Assembly (NCBI GenBank): GCA_044376515.1
Contig: JBILKV010000001.1
Span: forward strand, 1-64,000
DNA from: Chth-196 sp044376515
Lineage (GTDB): Bacteria > Verrucomicrobiota > Verrucomicrobiia > Chthoniobacterales > Chthoniobacteraceae
Direction of reading: 5' to 3'
Length of the DNA stretch: 64,000 bases
Position numbers and translations under genes: made by a program
The notes under the pieces: model-generated
What the model was told of the DNA's origin: nothing
What the model saw: the letters and a program-made list of their open reading frames with translations, nothing else
The model's database searches: none
Part shown: one piece after another, positions 19,884 to 28,419 of the stretch
Layout: each line of letters starts with the position of its first letter
Numbering within the stretch: position 1 is the stretch's first letter

Positions 19884-20459
19884 ATGGGACTGAGCGAAGT
19901 CATGACTGGGCACCCGTTAAAGGGAAGGCCGGGGCGGAAGAATGAGGCGGGTCGATGGTCGTTCTCGAGCTTCGCAAGCCTCGTGCGGCGGGCCACGGCC
20001 CCTTGGACTATCGTTGCGTTGTGTCTGGGAGGGTGTTCGACGGTGGATGCGAAGCGTCTTGCAGTTAACCCCCACTGGATGGTGATCCGAACAACCTCCT
20101 ACACGCACTCAGAGCCGGGAGGGGGGAAGAGTGCGATCGGTACGCGGCTGAGGTTTGGCGGCGAAGTTTCTTCGGCTGCCGCGGATTGGAGTTGGCTGCC
20201 CCTTGGGACGCGTTTCCGGGTGCAGGAGACTGGGCGCAGTTATGTGGTGGAGGACTACGGGAGCGGTTTGGTTGGGAAACGGACCGTTGACCTGTACATG
20301 CCGAGTGACTCCGCGATGAGGTCTTGGGGGGTCAGGTGGGTAAATGTGGAAATTTTGGAGTGGGGCTCTCCGGCGATGAGTCGGATGCTGCTGGAGCGGC
20401 GCAGGGATGCGAAACCGGTCCGTCAGATGCTGGCCGCGATGAACGGGGAAAAAGACTGA
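19884..20459 (+). CDS. 3D-domain (RlpA/MltA-like double-psi barrel) lipoprotein
   Basis: From the ATG at 19884, which has a GGAAGG ribosome-binding site 6 bases upstream, the product is 191 residues. A hydrophobic segment ends in a lipobox (ALCLGGC, Cys51), predicting a lipid-anchored envelope protein. The rest is a 3D domain named after three aspartates: Asp101 in AADWSWLPLGTRF, Asp124 in VEDYGSGLVG and Asp136 in TVDLYMPSDSAMRSWG are all present. This fold occurs in MltA-type lytic transglycosylases and resuscitation/stationary-phase cell-wall proteins, so a peptidoglycan role is likely. Exact activity is unknown; no separate catalytic domain is visible. Confidence 0.8.
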   Translation: MGLSEVMTGHPLKGRPGRKNEAGRWSFSSFASLVRRATAPWTIVALCLGGCSTVDAKRLAVNPHWMVIRTTSYTHSEPGGGKSAIGTRLRFGGEVSSAAADWSWLPLGTRFRVQETGRSYVVEDYGSGLVGKRTVDLYMPSDSAMRSWGVRWVNVEILEWGSPAMSRMLLERRRDAKPVRQMLAAMNGEKD

Positions 20460-20768
20460 AGCAAACAGGCGGTCTCTAGAACAAAATTGAGCCGGCTGAT
20501 TTGCGCTTCTGCGATTCGGGATTAGGCTGTGGGCGTGGGTGTTTGTGTAGTTGGGGTCGGACCGCGTGGCTTCCGTGCCGCGCGGTCCGATTGGCTCTAC
20601 CGGTCCCGATGGCTGGAAGGGCGGTGCGGTGTGGTGAGAGGGCGGTGCGGTGTGGTGAGAGGGCGGTGCGGTGTGGGAGCGCTTTGGAGTTGGATGCTGC
20701 AACCGGTGTGGAGCACGGCGGCGTAGGCCTTGACCCTGTGCGTTGGTAGTCCTTAACGTCGTGGACAA
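20460..20768. other. Spacer before purH with G/T-rich tandem repeats
   Basis: A 309-base gene-free stretch between the 3D lipoprotein gene and purH. It contains a 21-bp direct repeat at 20619-20676 and is strongly G/T-rich on the plus strand. No RNA gene or clear purine-riboswitch-like fold was recognised. Confidence 0.5.
20619..20676. repeat. 21-bp direct tandem repeat, about 2.8 copies
   Basis: The unit GGGCGGTGCGGTGTGGTGAGA occurs at 20619-20639 and 20640-20660, with a third partial copy (16 bases) at 20661-20676. Each unit is itself built of GCGGTG-like submotifs. It lies about 95 bases upstream of purH. No function can be assigned. Confidence 0.9.
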
Positions 20769-22313
20769 ATGAAGATTCAGAGGGCCCTGGTTTCCGTGTC
20801 CGACAAAACCGGTTTGGTGGAGTTTGCGAGGGGATTGGAGGCGATGGGGGTTGAGATTCTCTCCACGGGAGGGACCGCTGCCCTGCTGCGGAAAAACGGG
20901 GTGGCTGCCGTTGATATCTCCACATTCACGGGGTCGCCGGAAATCCTAGACGGCCGCGTGAAAACCCTCCATCCCAAGGTGCACGGGGGGTTGCTTTACC
21001 TGCGGGATCATCCGGGACATGTGGCTGAGGCGGAGGCGAACGGGGTGCTTCCCATCGACTTGGTTGTCGTCAACCTTTATCCGTTTGAAGCGACGGTGGC
21101 GAAGGAAGGGGTGACTCTGGAGGAGGCGATTGAAAACATCGACATTGGCGGTCCCTCGATGCTGCGGTCGGCGGCGAAAAACTACCGGTCGGTGACCGTG
21201 GTGGTTGATCCCGGGGATTACGGGGATGTTTTGGAGAGCATGCGCGTGAATGACGGGGCTACCACTCTAAAACTGAGGGAAAGACTTGGGATCAAGGTGT
21301 TTGTCAGCACCTCCAGGTACGATGGGGCGATTGCAAACTTTTTGGACAATGCGCAGCAGACGACCAGCTCGCTATCAGTGTCGTTGCCTTGCACCGCGCG
21401 TTTGCGCTATGGCGAAAATCCCCATCAGCAGGCTGCTCTGTACGGGCACTTTGAGGACTACTTTCAGAAACTGCACGGAAAGGACCTCTCTTATAACAAC
21501 ATTTTGGACATCTCGGCCGCAGCCGAGTTGATCGAGGAGTTCCGGGAGCCCACCGTAGCGATTCTCAAGCACACCAATCCCTGCGGGGTGGGGTCGGATC
21601 GGGATCTGCGGGCGGCTTGGGACAAGGCCTTCGCCACGGACAAGCAAGCTCCCTTTGGGGGGATCATCATTACCAACCGTGTGTTGACGGAGGATCTGGC
21701 CAGAGCAATCAGCGAGATTTTCAGCGAGGTAATCATCGCACCCGATTTTGAGCCGGATGCGAGGGCGCTGCTTCAGAAAAAGAAGAACTTGCGACTCATG
21801 CGGCAGCTGTGCCCGGTCTTCGCAGTCGGTGCAGCCGGGGAGCGTGTGTTCCGTTCGGTGGTCGGCGGGGTGTTGGAGCAGACGAGGGACCGTCCCTTCG
21901 ACGAGGGGGCGTGCGACTTGTGGGACAGGGTGGTCACCAAGCGGAAGCCCACGGAGGCGGAAATGCGTGCGATGCTGTTTGCCTGGCGGGTGGTCAAGCA
22001 GGTCAAGAGCAACGCCATCGTGTATACGGCAAGCGACCGGACCCTCGGGATAGGAGCGGGGCAAATGTCCAGGGTGGACGCCTCGCGGATTGCGATCTGG
22101 AAGGCCCAAGATGCCGGACTTTCCCTCAAGGGAAGCGCTGTTGGGAGCGACGCGTTTTTTCCGTTTCCCGACGGGTTGATCGCTGCGGCCGAGGCGGGTG
22201 CAACGTGCGCCGTGCAACCCGGGGGTTCCGTCAAGGACCCGGAGGTGATCGCCGCGGCGGATGAGCGCGGGATGGCAATGGTTTGCACCGGCATCCGCCA
22301 TTTCAGACATTAG
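20769..22313 (+). CDS. purH: Bifunctional AICAR formyltransferase / IMP cyclohydrolase
   Basis: PurH catalyses the last two steps of de novo purine synthesis, AICAR to FAICAR to IMP, in the cytoplasm. The 514-residue product is the usual length. The N-terminal cyclohydrolase domain shows SVSDKTGLVEFARGLEAMG and EILDGRVKTLHPKVHGGLLY. The C-terminal formyltransferase domain shows YGENPHQQAALYG, the catalytic KHTNPCG block and the ending DAFFPFPDGL...GGSVKDPEVI...TGIRHFRH. It starts a same-strand run purH-pdxJ-acpS with short gaps (45 and 4 bases), a probable operon. Confidence 0.97.
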   Translation: MKIQRALVSVSDKTGLVEFARGLEAMGVEILSTGGTAALLRKNGVAAVDISTFTGSPEILDGRVKTLHPKVHGGLLYLRDHPGHVAEAEANGVLPIDLVVVNLYPFEATVAKEGVTLEEAIENIDIGGPSMLRSAAKNYRSVTVVVDPGDYGDVLESMRVNDGATTLKLRERLGIKVFVSTSRYDGAIANFLDNAQQTTSSLSVSLPCTARLRYGENPHQQAALYGHFEDYFQKLHGKDLSYNNILDISAAAELIEEFREPTVAILKHTNPCGVGSDRDLRAAWDKAFATDKQAPFGGIIITNRVLTEDLARAISEIFSEVIIAPDFEPDARALLQKKKNLRLMRQLCPVFAVGAAGERVFRSVVGGVLEQTRDRPFDEGACDLWDRVVTKRKPTEAEMRAMLFAWRVVKQVKSNAIVYTASDRTLGIGAGQMSRVDASRIAIWKAQDAGLSLKGSAVGSDAFFPFPDGLIAAAEAGATCAVQPGGSVKDPEVIAAADERGMAMVCTGIRHFRH

Positions 22314-22358
22314 CGGGAAAACAAGGAGGGTTGAAACCGCCTAGGAAGGATCCAAGCG

Positions 22359-23099
22359 ATGCTGAAACTCGGAGTGAACGTCGATCATGTGGCCACGGTG
22401 CGTCAGGCGCGTTATCCCGGCCTGCTGGACGCCCACAATTGCGAACCCGATGTGGTGGTGGCGGCCCTCGCATGTGAACGGGCCGGTGCGGAGTGCATTA
22501 CGGTGCATTTGCGGGCTGATAGGCGGCATATTCAGGAAGCGGATGTGTTCAGGCTTAGGGAGCGCTTGGACGTCCGGCTGAATTTGGAAATGGGGAACAC
22601 ACCGGACATTCTGGACGTTGCCCTCCGCGTCCGGCCCGACGAGGTCTGTCTGGTGCCGGAGGGGCGCCGCGAGGTGACCACCGAAGGGGGATTGGCGGTG
22701 GCTGGCAACGAGGAGGAGTTGAGGGCGACCGTTTTGCGTTTGCGCGGCGCCGGAATCCGCGTGAGTCTTTTCGTAGAGCCTGAGGAGGAACAGATTGATG
22801 CATCCGCTGCGGTGGGGGCGGACATGGTGGAGCTGCACACTGGGGCATTTGCAAACGCGCAGGGGCAGAACCAAGCCGCACACTTGGAAAAGCTCGAGAA
22901 GGCGAGCCTGCATGCGTTCAAGGCGGGCCTGAAGGTAAATGCCGGCCACGGGATCAATTACAGCAACATCCGCCTGATCCGAAAGGTGCCCTATCTCTCG
23001 GACCTCAATATCGGGCACTCGATCGTTTCGCGCGCTCTTTTTGTGGGGATGGAGACGGCGGTGCGGGAAATGATTTTCATGATGTCCGCCATCGAATAG
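22359..23099 (+). CDS. pdxJ: Pyridoxine 5'-phosphate synthase
   Basis: PdxJ condenses 1-deoxyxylulose 5-phosphate with 3-amino-2-oxopropyl phosphate to make pyridoxine 5'-phosphate in the DXP-dependent vitamin B6 pathway. The 246-residue product has the family start LKLGVNVDHVATVRQARY, the block LRADRRHIQEADV, the central NLEMG segment, and the C-terminal VNAGHGINYSNI and NIGHSIVSRALFVGM phosphate-binding loops. An AGGAAGG sequence 10 bases upstream supports the ATG. acpS starts 4 bases after its stop; pdxJ-acpS adjacency is common in bacteria. Confidence 0.97.
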   Translation: MLKLGVNVDHVATVRQARYPGLLDAHNCEPDVVVAALACERAGAECITVHLRADRRHIQEADVFRLRERLDVRLNLEMGNTPDILDVALRVRPDEVCLVPEGRREVTTEGGLAVAGNEEELRATVLRLRGAGIRVSLFVEPEEEQIDASAAVGADMVELHTGAFANAQGQNQAAHLEKLEKASLHAFKAGLKVNAGHGINYSNIRLIRKVPYLSDLNIGHSIVSRALFVGMETAVREMIFMMSAIE

Positions 23100-23103
23100 C
23101 TGC

Positions 23104-23508
23104 ATGGACGTAGCGATTGCGAATGGCGGGGTGCAGGGGCTCGGATTGGACCTTGTCGAAGTGCGGCGGATGGAATCGGTGATCGGGAAACAGGGGGAGA
23201 AGTTTCTCCGGCGCGTGTTCACCCCGGGAGAGCGGGAGTATTGCGGGGCCAAGGCGCAGCCTGCGGTTTTTTACGCCGCCCGCTTCGCCGCCAAGGAGGC
23301 CGTGGCGAAGGCGTTTGGCACGGGAATCGGGGCGGCGATCGGTTGGTTGGACATTGAGGTGTTTCGCAATGAGAGCGGCGCGCCGCAAGTGCGCCTCCTG
23401 GCGAAGGGGGCCGATCTGGCTGCGAACCGGCGGGTGGTGCGGGTGCTGCTCAGCCTGACGCATACCGGCGGGATGGCCGCCGCGTCAGTGGTGCTGATTG
23501 GCGGATAG
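23104..23508 (+). CDS. acpS: Holo-[acyl-carrier-protein] synthase
   Basis: AcpS transfers 4'-phosphopantetheine from CoA to apo-ACP, activating fatty-acid synthesis. The 134-residue product carries the two hallmarks of the family: the magnesium-site GLGLDLVEVRRME near the N-terminus and RFAAKEAVAKAFGTGIG around residue 60. The C-terminal SLTHTGGMAAASVVL completes the fold. It is the last gene of the purH-pdxJ-acpS run; a gene-poor region with relic sequences follows. Confidence 0.96.
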   Translation: MDVAIANGGVQGLGLDLVEVRRMESVIGKQGEKFLRRVFTPGEREYCGAKAQPAVFYAARFAAKEAVAKAFGTGIGAAIGWLDIEVFRNESGAPQVRLLAKGADLAANRRVVRVLLSLTHTGGMAAASVVLIGG

Positions 23509-23540
23509 GCGGCAAAATACAAACGATTCGCCCGGCCCCA

Positions 23541-23876
23541 CTATGTGAAAATGCCTGTCAAGCCGGCCACAGACCCCTCTCGCCGGACCGCGACTGAACC
23601 CGCCCTACCCGGGAACCCTCCACTGTCGAATCGCCTGTTCGAAATCGAGCGCCTGTCGATGAACATAGCCATCATGAGCGCCGGACGCGTGTCGCAAAAG
23701 CGACCTCCGCGGCCCCAGCCCCGTGGACTTTTGGGGGCGAATCCAACTGATGTGAACTCGCAAACATTTCCACCGAGATCATAAAATCCTAGTGCGTCGG
23801 GCTGAACCTGAACTCCGAAATCAGAGGAGGAATCGCCTTGTGCAAAAGGCTGTGGCTGAAAGGCGTTGCAACACAA
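23541..23876 (-). pseudogene. Relic of a formylglycine-generating-enzyme (SUMF1/FGE-sulfatase) domain
   Basis: The minus-strand translation contains QPDALGFYDLGGNVCEFTS, then a GWGRGGRF segment and RRSISNRRFDSGGF. This reproduces the end of the FGE-sulfatase domain (N-x-x-GLYDM-x-GNVWEW ... RGGSW ... R ... GFR). The conserved tryptophans of VWEW are replaced, the final GFR is GGF, and the first two-thirds of the domain are missing. FGE-type proteins activate sulfatases or act as generic binding domains, and are common in this phylum. It looks like a 3' gene remnant, possibly cut by the transposase-like relic that begins at its upstream end. Confidence 0.5.
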
Positions 23877-24209
23877 AATGCAACCTCAGCCCCGCTCAAA
23901 GCTGTGTTCTCCAGAATTCACTCCCTTTTCGGTGCTCGCCAAGTTCATTTTCGCGGCACCTCCAAGCCCATCACCCCATTCGGTGGCCTCATCAGCTTGG
24001 TAGAGTTTTTCGGCAAAAGTCGTCTCACCGACACGATTCAAGACTTCATGCCGTTTAGGCTGAGCAGCCCTAACCCGACTTCCCCGGGATATTCGATACT
24101 CTCTCTGTCAAAAACGTTCTGGGGCGTTTTTTCTGGCGATGCTACCCGATTCGCCCAGAGGGTTTCTTGGAAAAAAAGGGGGAGTAAACCGAGTTTGGAA
24201 AGTTTCTGA
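23838..24209 (+). pseudogene. Degenerate DDE-type transposase fragment
   Basis: The plus-strand frame contains KPITPFGGLISLVEFFGK, then IQDFMPFRLSSPNPTSP and FSGDATRFAQRVSW. This pattern (PFGGL-x-x-L-x-EFF ... SPN ... GATRFAH) is the N-terminal third of an IS4/IS1380-like transposase as seen in PVC genomes. The frame stops at 24209 with no catalytic DDE core. A later segment around 24218-24270 in another frame (GRKLRHARNPLLAFL) resembles a transposase C-terminus, suggesting an internally deleted element. Identification is by motif memory only; terminal inverted repeats were not found. Confidence 0.45.
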
Positions 24210-24710
24210 TTCAAGGCGGTAGGAAACTGCGTCATGCCCGCAACCCGTTGCTTGCTTTCCTTTCAAAGTCGCAAATATCCGAAGCGGATACTTTGAAGCT
24301 GCCGCAACAGGGCGGGCACTTTCGCGATTGCTCCCCGAGCCTGCCACTCCAGTAGACAGTCGGGCACTGAGCCAAGATGCCAAAAAACAGATCCTCACGT
24401 GATTAACCACCCGGTCGGGTCGGTACGATTGAGGAGGTTTTTGAGCCCCCGAACAACCCGCTCCCGAGCCGCTGGGGCTGGCTTACCGCAGGGCGGGTCG
24501 CTGAGCTTTTAAAATTTGAACGTCCGAGAACCGGGTTAGCGCGGAATCGCGTCTTCGACTTCGGAGTACAGGTTGAAGCACTGGGATCGCTGCCACACTC
24601 CGAGAGTTCGAAGCCTGGTGCGGTAGCTTTGCGGGCGGGGCCTTGCGAAGACCGACCGCGTTTCGGTTGCGGTTAGCGGAAGCTGCGGCCACACTGCTCC
24701 GGATATTCCC
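24210..24710. other. Gene-free stretch upstream of the WalJ-like hydrolase gene
   Basis: About 500 bases without a supportable gene. The first part may be a leftover of the transposase-like relic. A moderately A/T-rich patch around 24505-24545 (GCTTTTAAAATTTGAACG) could hold the promoter of the downstream gene. Nothing else was recognised. Confidence 0.4.
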
Positions 24711-25490
24711 ATGCTTCACCTTACGGTCCTTGCAAGCGGTAGTTCTGGCAACTGCGCCCTCGTCGAAACTCCCGGCACCCGCGTGCTCATTGACGCCGGT
24801 CTCAGCGCCAAACGCGTCGCCGAAAAACTGGCCGGCGTGGGGGTTGCGCCGGAGCAGATAGACGGCATCTTCCTTACCCACGAGCACGCCGACCACTCCG
24901 CCGCCATCGGAGTCTGGGGCCGCCGCCACCGGACACCCGTATTTGCCAACCGCCTCACGGCGGAGGCCCTTTCGAAGGACACCAAGGGAGTGGATTGGAA
25001 AATTTTCCAAACCGGCGCCCCCTTCACTCTGGGCTCCCTTCAGGTTCAGAGCTTCTCCATCCCGCACGATGCCGCCGAACCGGTCGGTTTTGTCCTTGGC
25101 TGCCACGGACAATCCCTCGGCTTTCTCACGGACCTCGGCTTTCCCACCCGGATGGTGATCGAGCGGGTGCGCTCCGTCCACACACTCGTCATCGAAGCCA
25201 ATCACGATGAGAAAATGCTCCACGAGGACACCCGCCGCCCCTGGGCCACCAAGCAGCGCATCATGTCGAGACACGGGCACCTCTCAAACGCCGCTGCGGC
25301 CGAGGTTCTGGCCGACATTGCGGGCAACGGCCTGCGCCGCGCACTGTTGGGACATCTCAGCGAAGACTGCAACACTCCCGAGTTGGCGCTCCGCACTGTG
25401 CGGGAGCGTTTGGCCAAGGACGGCGGCGGCGGAGTGGAAGTCCTGTGCGCCTCTTCGCCCGGTGCCTCCGAGCGGTTGCTCGTGGGCTGA
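24711..25490 (+). CDS. MBL-fold metallo-hydrolase, YycJ/WalJ-like
   Basis: A 259-residue metallo-beta-lactamase-fold protein. The N-terminus LTVLASGSSGNCALVETPGT is the signature of the YycJ/WalJ group, followed by the zinc-binding motif THEHADH near residue 56. Further ligands are in FSIPHDAAEP, FLTDLG and the EANHDEKML block near 165, with a final histidine in GHLSEDCNTPE. WalJ-type proteins are putative exonucleases linked to DNA replication/cell-wall coordination in Firmicutes; the role here is inferred only from family. The PEP carboxylase gene follows after 91 bases. Confidence 0.88.
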   Translation: MLHLTVLASGSSGNCALVETPGTRVLIDAGLSAKRVAEKLAGVGVAPEQIDGIFLTHEHADHSAAIGVWGRRHRTPVFANRLTAEALSKDTKGVDWKIFQTGAPFTLGSLQVQSFSIPHDAAEPVGFVLGCHGQSLGFLTDLGFPTRMVIERVRSVHTLVIEANHDEKMLHEDTRRPWATKQRIMSRHGHLSNAAAAEVLADIAGNGLRRALLGHLSEDCNTPELALRTVRERLAKDGGGGVEVLCASSPGASERLLVG

Positions 25491-25581
25491 TCCACGCACC
25501 ACAAATCCCGGGAGAAGACGATGAAAAGCCGACCGCAGCGCATTTGAGGCTTTCTTCGGAGCACGACCTGGGTGATTGACT

Positions 25582-28350
25582 ATGCCTCAGCCTATGAACG
25601 CTGAGCCGCCGGACTACGTGCAGTTGGGATTCGCCCGGATGGAGCGCGACCTCGATTACCTCATCCGCTGCTTCGCGGAGGTGCTTTCCGAACTCGGCCT
25701 CCCGGAACTGGCCGCCCATCTGCCTTGGCAGGGAAAGCCCTCCCCGGACGGTGAAACGCCTCCGAGGCTGGGACTTGCGCTTTCAGTTGCCTTTCAGCTG
25801 CTCAACATGGTGGAGGAAAACGCCGCCGCCCAGACTCGCGCGCTCCGAGACCGGGTGGAGGAACTGAGCGCCGAACCGGGAACCTGGGGCGCCCAACTCA
25901 AGCGGCTCAGGGAGGCCGGGGTCGATGAAGCCCACATCGCCAAGGCGCTCTGCGAAGTGCGCGTCGAGCCAGTGTTGACCGCCCACCCGACGGAGGCCAA
26001 GCGCCTTTCGGTGTTGGACCAGCACCGCGTTCTCTTCGGACTGCTCGAGCGCGTCACCCATTCCGACCTTCCTCCGCCGGAGGCACGCTCCCTGCGCTTC
26101 TCGGTGAAGGCGGCGCTGGAACGGCTTTGGCGGACCGGCGAAATCCTGCTTGAAAAACCCACCCTTGCCGACGAACGCCGCAACGTCCTGCACTACCTGA
26201 GGGACGTCTTTCCGCCGGTCCTTCCAACCTTGGATGCACGCCTGCGGGATGCTTGGACGGAAGCGGGTTTCAATGTCGATCTGCTCCGGGCCCCGGGGAG
26301 CATGCCTCGGATTCGCTTTGGAACGTGGGTCGGGGGCGACCGCGACGGACACCCCGGAGTGACGGCCGAGGTGACTGCGGAAACCCTCGAGCGGCTGCGG
26401 GTCAACGCCCTGGTGGTGCTCCGCCAAAAGCTGACAGACCTCGCTGAGCAGCTGTCGCTTTCCAGTTGGATGCAGTCTCCTCCCCAGCGGCTGGAGGAGG
26501 CCACGGCACGGCTTGAATCGGTGCTTGGAGACCGCAAGCCTTCGGCATCGCGTCCGGGCGAACCGTGGCGCCGGCATGTGGAACTGATGGTGGCGCGCCT
26601 TCCTCTGGAGGAGTCGCCCGGCCAGTTGGCGCGGCTCTGCCAGGAGGAGGGGCGGTACCTGAACGCCTCGGAGGTGGTCGCCGATCTGGACCTTCTGCAT
26701 GCATCCCTCAACGAAATTGGCGCGGGCCGTCTGGCGGAATCCGATGTCCAGCCCGTGCGCCGGGCGCTGGAGGTCTTTGGTTTCCACCTTGCCCAGTTGG
26801 ACATCCGTCAGAATTCGGTTTTCCACGCGAAAGCGCTCACGCAACTGCTCGGAGCCAGTGGGATTTCGGCCGACGATTGGGAGGAGTGGTCGGAGGCGGA
26901 GCGGTTGCGTTTTCTTGAGAGGGAGCTGAGGTCGCCGCGGCCCTTTCTGCATCCATCGGCCTCCGCGGGCCCCGAGGCGGATGTGGTGCTGGGTTGTTAC
27001 CGGGTGTTGGCGGCCCACATCGAACGGTTTGGATCCGCTGGCATCGGGGCGCTCATCGTGAGCATGACGCGGCGGCTTTCGGACCTTTTGCTTGTCTATG
27101 TGCTGGCGAGGGAGGCGGGGTTGCTGCGGGCCATGCCTGAAGGAATTGTCTGCCTGTTGCCGGTGGTGCCCTTGTTTGAGACCATCGAGGACCTTGATGG
27201 CGCGCCGGGGATGCTGCGCTCCTTTTTGGAACAGCCCGTCACGCGGAACAGTCTGGAATTTGCCGCCAAACGGATGGGCCGTCCCGCGGAGATGATCCAA
27301 CAGGTGATGGTGGGCTACAGCGACAGCAACAAGGACGGGGGCATTATGGCGAGCCAATGGTCGCTGCAGCGTTCCCAGAAACAGCTCGCCCAAAGCGCCA
27401 GCAACTCGGGAGTTATGCTGCGCTTTTTCCACGGCCGCGGCGGAACGGTCAGCCGGGGCGCGGGTCCGACCCACCGGTTTCTGGAAGCGCTTCCCCACGG
27501 TTCCCTTTCGGGCCAGATGCGCCTGACCGAACAGGGCGAAACCATCGCGCAAAAATACGCCAACCCAGCCACCGCCACTTACAATCTGGAACTGCTGCTC
27601 GCCGGTGTCACCGCCGCCACGGTCCAGCATGGCGCCGAGTTCGTCGAGGATCCGGCATTCGCTCCCCTGATGGAAAAGCTGGCCACCAGCAGCCGCAAGG
27701 CGTACCGGGACCTGCTGGATGCCGACGGTTTTCTGTCCTTTTACCGGCAAGCCACCCCTATCGACGCCCTTGAAAACAGCCGCATCGGCTCGCGTCCCTC
27801 GCGCAGGACGGGCCGGCCAAGCCTCGCCGATTTGCGTGCGATCCCGTGGGTCTTTTCGTGGAGTCAGGCGCGCTATTACATTCCGGGTTGGTACGGAATG
27901 GGCAGCGCACTAGGCGCGCTCACCGGGGAGGAGATGGCCCTGCTGACTGCGCGCCGGCGCGCTTGGCCTTTCTGGGGGTATGTGCTCACCAACGTGGAGT
28001 CCTCCCTTGCCAGTGCGGACACCGAGTTGATGGACTTGTACGCGGACCTAGTGGAGGACGCCGCCCTGCGGGCCCGCTTTAAGTCCCAAATCCGCGCGGA
28101 ATGGGACCGCACCCACCTTGCATTGGAAAAACTCCGGGGGAAATCGCTGCAGAACAGCCGCCCCAGAATGCTCAAGACCCTTGGGCTGCGTAGCGAGGCG
28201 CTCCGGGTGTTGCACCATCAGCAGGTCGGACTGCTTCGGGAGTGGCGGGGACGCATCAGCTTCGGAAACGCTGCAGGCGCAGACGCACTGCTCCCTGAAC
28301 TGCTTCTCTCGATCAACGCTATCGCCAGCGGCCTGCGCACCACCGGATAG
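25582..28350 (+). CDS. ppc: Phosphoenolpyruvate carboxylase
   Basis: PEPC fixes bicarbonate onto PEP to form oxaloacetate, refilling the TCA cycle. The 922-residue product has the catalytic-histidine block VLTAHPTEAKR, the arginine-rich WVGGDRDGHPGV, HLAQLDIRQNS, VMVGYSDSNKDGGIMASQW, and the active-site loop FFHGRGGTVSRGAGPTH. It ends with the family-typical INAIASGLRTTG. The frame can start at a TTG at 25576, but the ATG at 25582 has a GGGTG sequence 7 bases upstream and is preferred. The length and all active-site blocks indicate a functional bacterial-type enzyme. Confidence 0.96.
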   Translation: MPQPMNAEPPDYVQLGFARMERDLDYLIRCFAEVLSELGLPELAAHLPWQGKPSPDGETPPRLGLALSVAFQLLNMVEENAAAQTRALRDRVEELSAEPGTWGAQLKRLREAGVDEAHIAKALCEVRVEPVLTAHPTEAKRLSVLDQHRVLFGLLERVTHSDLPPPEARSLRFSVKAALERLWRTGEILLEKPTLADERRNVLHYLRDVFPPVLPTLDARLRDAWTEAGFNVDLLRAPGSMPRIRFGTWVGGDRDGHPGVTAEVTAETLERLRVNALVVLRQKLTDLAEQLSLSSWMQSPPQRLEEATARLESVLGDRKPSASRPGEPWRRHVELMVARLPLEESPGQLARLCQEEGRYLNASEVVADLDLLHASLNEIGAGRLAESDVQPVRRALEVFGFHLAQLDIRQNSVFHAKALTQLLGASGISADDWEEWSEAERLRFLERELRSPRPFLHPSASAGPEADVVLGCYRVLAAHIERFGSAGIGALIVSMTRRLSDLLLVYVLAREAGLLRAMPEGIVCLLPVVPLFETIEDLDGAPGMLRSFLEQPVTRNSLEFAAKRMGRPAEMIQQVMVGYSDSNKDGGIMASQWSLQRSQKQLAQSASNSGVMLRFFHGRGGTVSRGAGPTHRFLEALPHGSLSGQMRLTEQGETIAQKYANPATATYNLELLLAGVTAATVQHGAEFVEDPAFAPLMEKLATSSRKAYRDLLDADGFLSFYRQATPIDALENSRIGSRPSRRTGRPSLADLRAIPWVFSWSQARYYIPGWYGMGSALGALTGEEMALLTARRRAWPFWGYVLTNVESSLASADTELMDLYADLVEDAALRARFKSQIRAEWDRTHLALEKLRGKSLQNSRPRMLKTLGLRSEALRVLHHQQVGLLREWRGRISFGNAAGADALLPELLLSINAIASGLRTTG

Positions 28351-28419
28351 GCGCGCGCCTGAGGCGCCGACTCCCCCGATCCAGTTGGCGAATCGCCCGG
28401 TCTGGGCTAGGTTCCCGTG

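Noticed and set aside
25783..27750. 655-residue minus-strand open frame inside ppc
   Set aside because: Composition typical of an antisense shadow; ppc has all catalytic blocks in the opposite frame.
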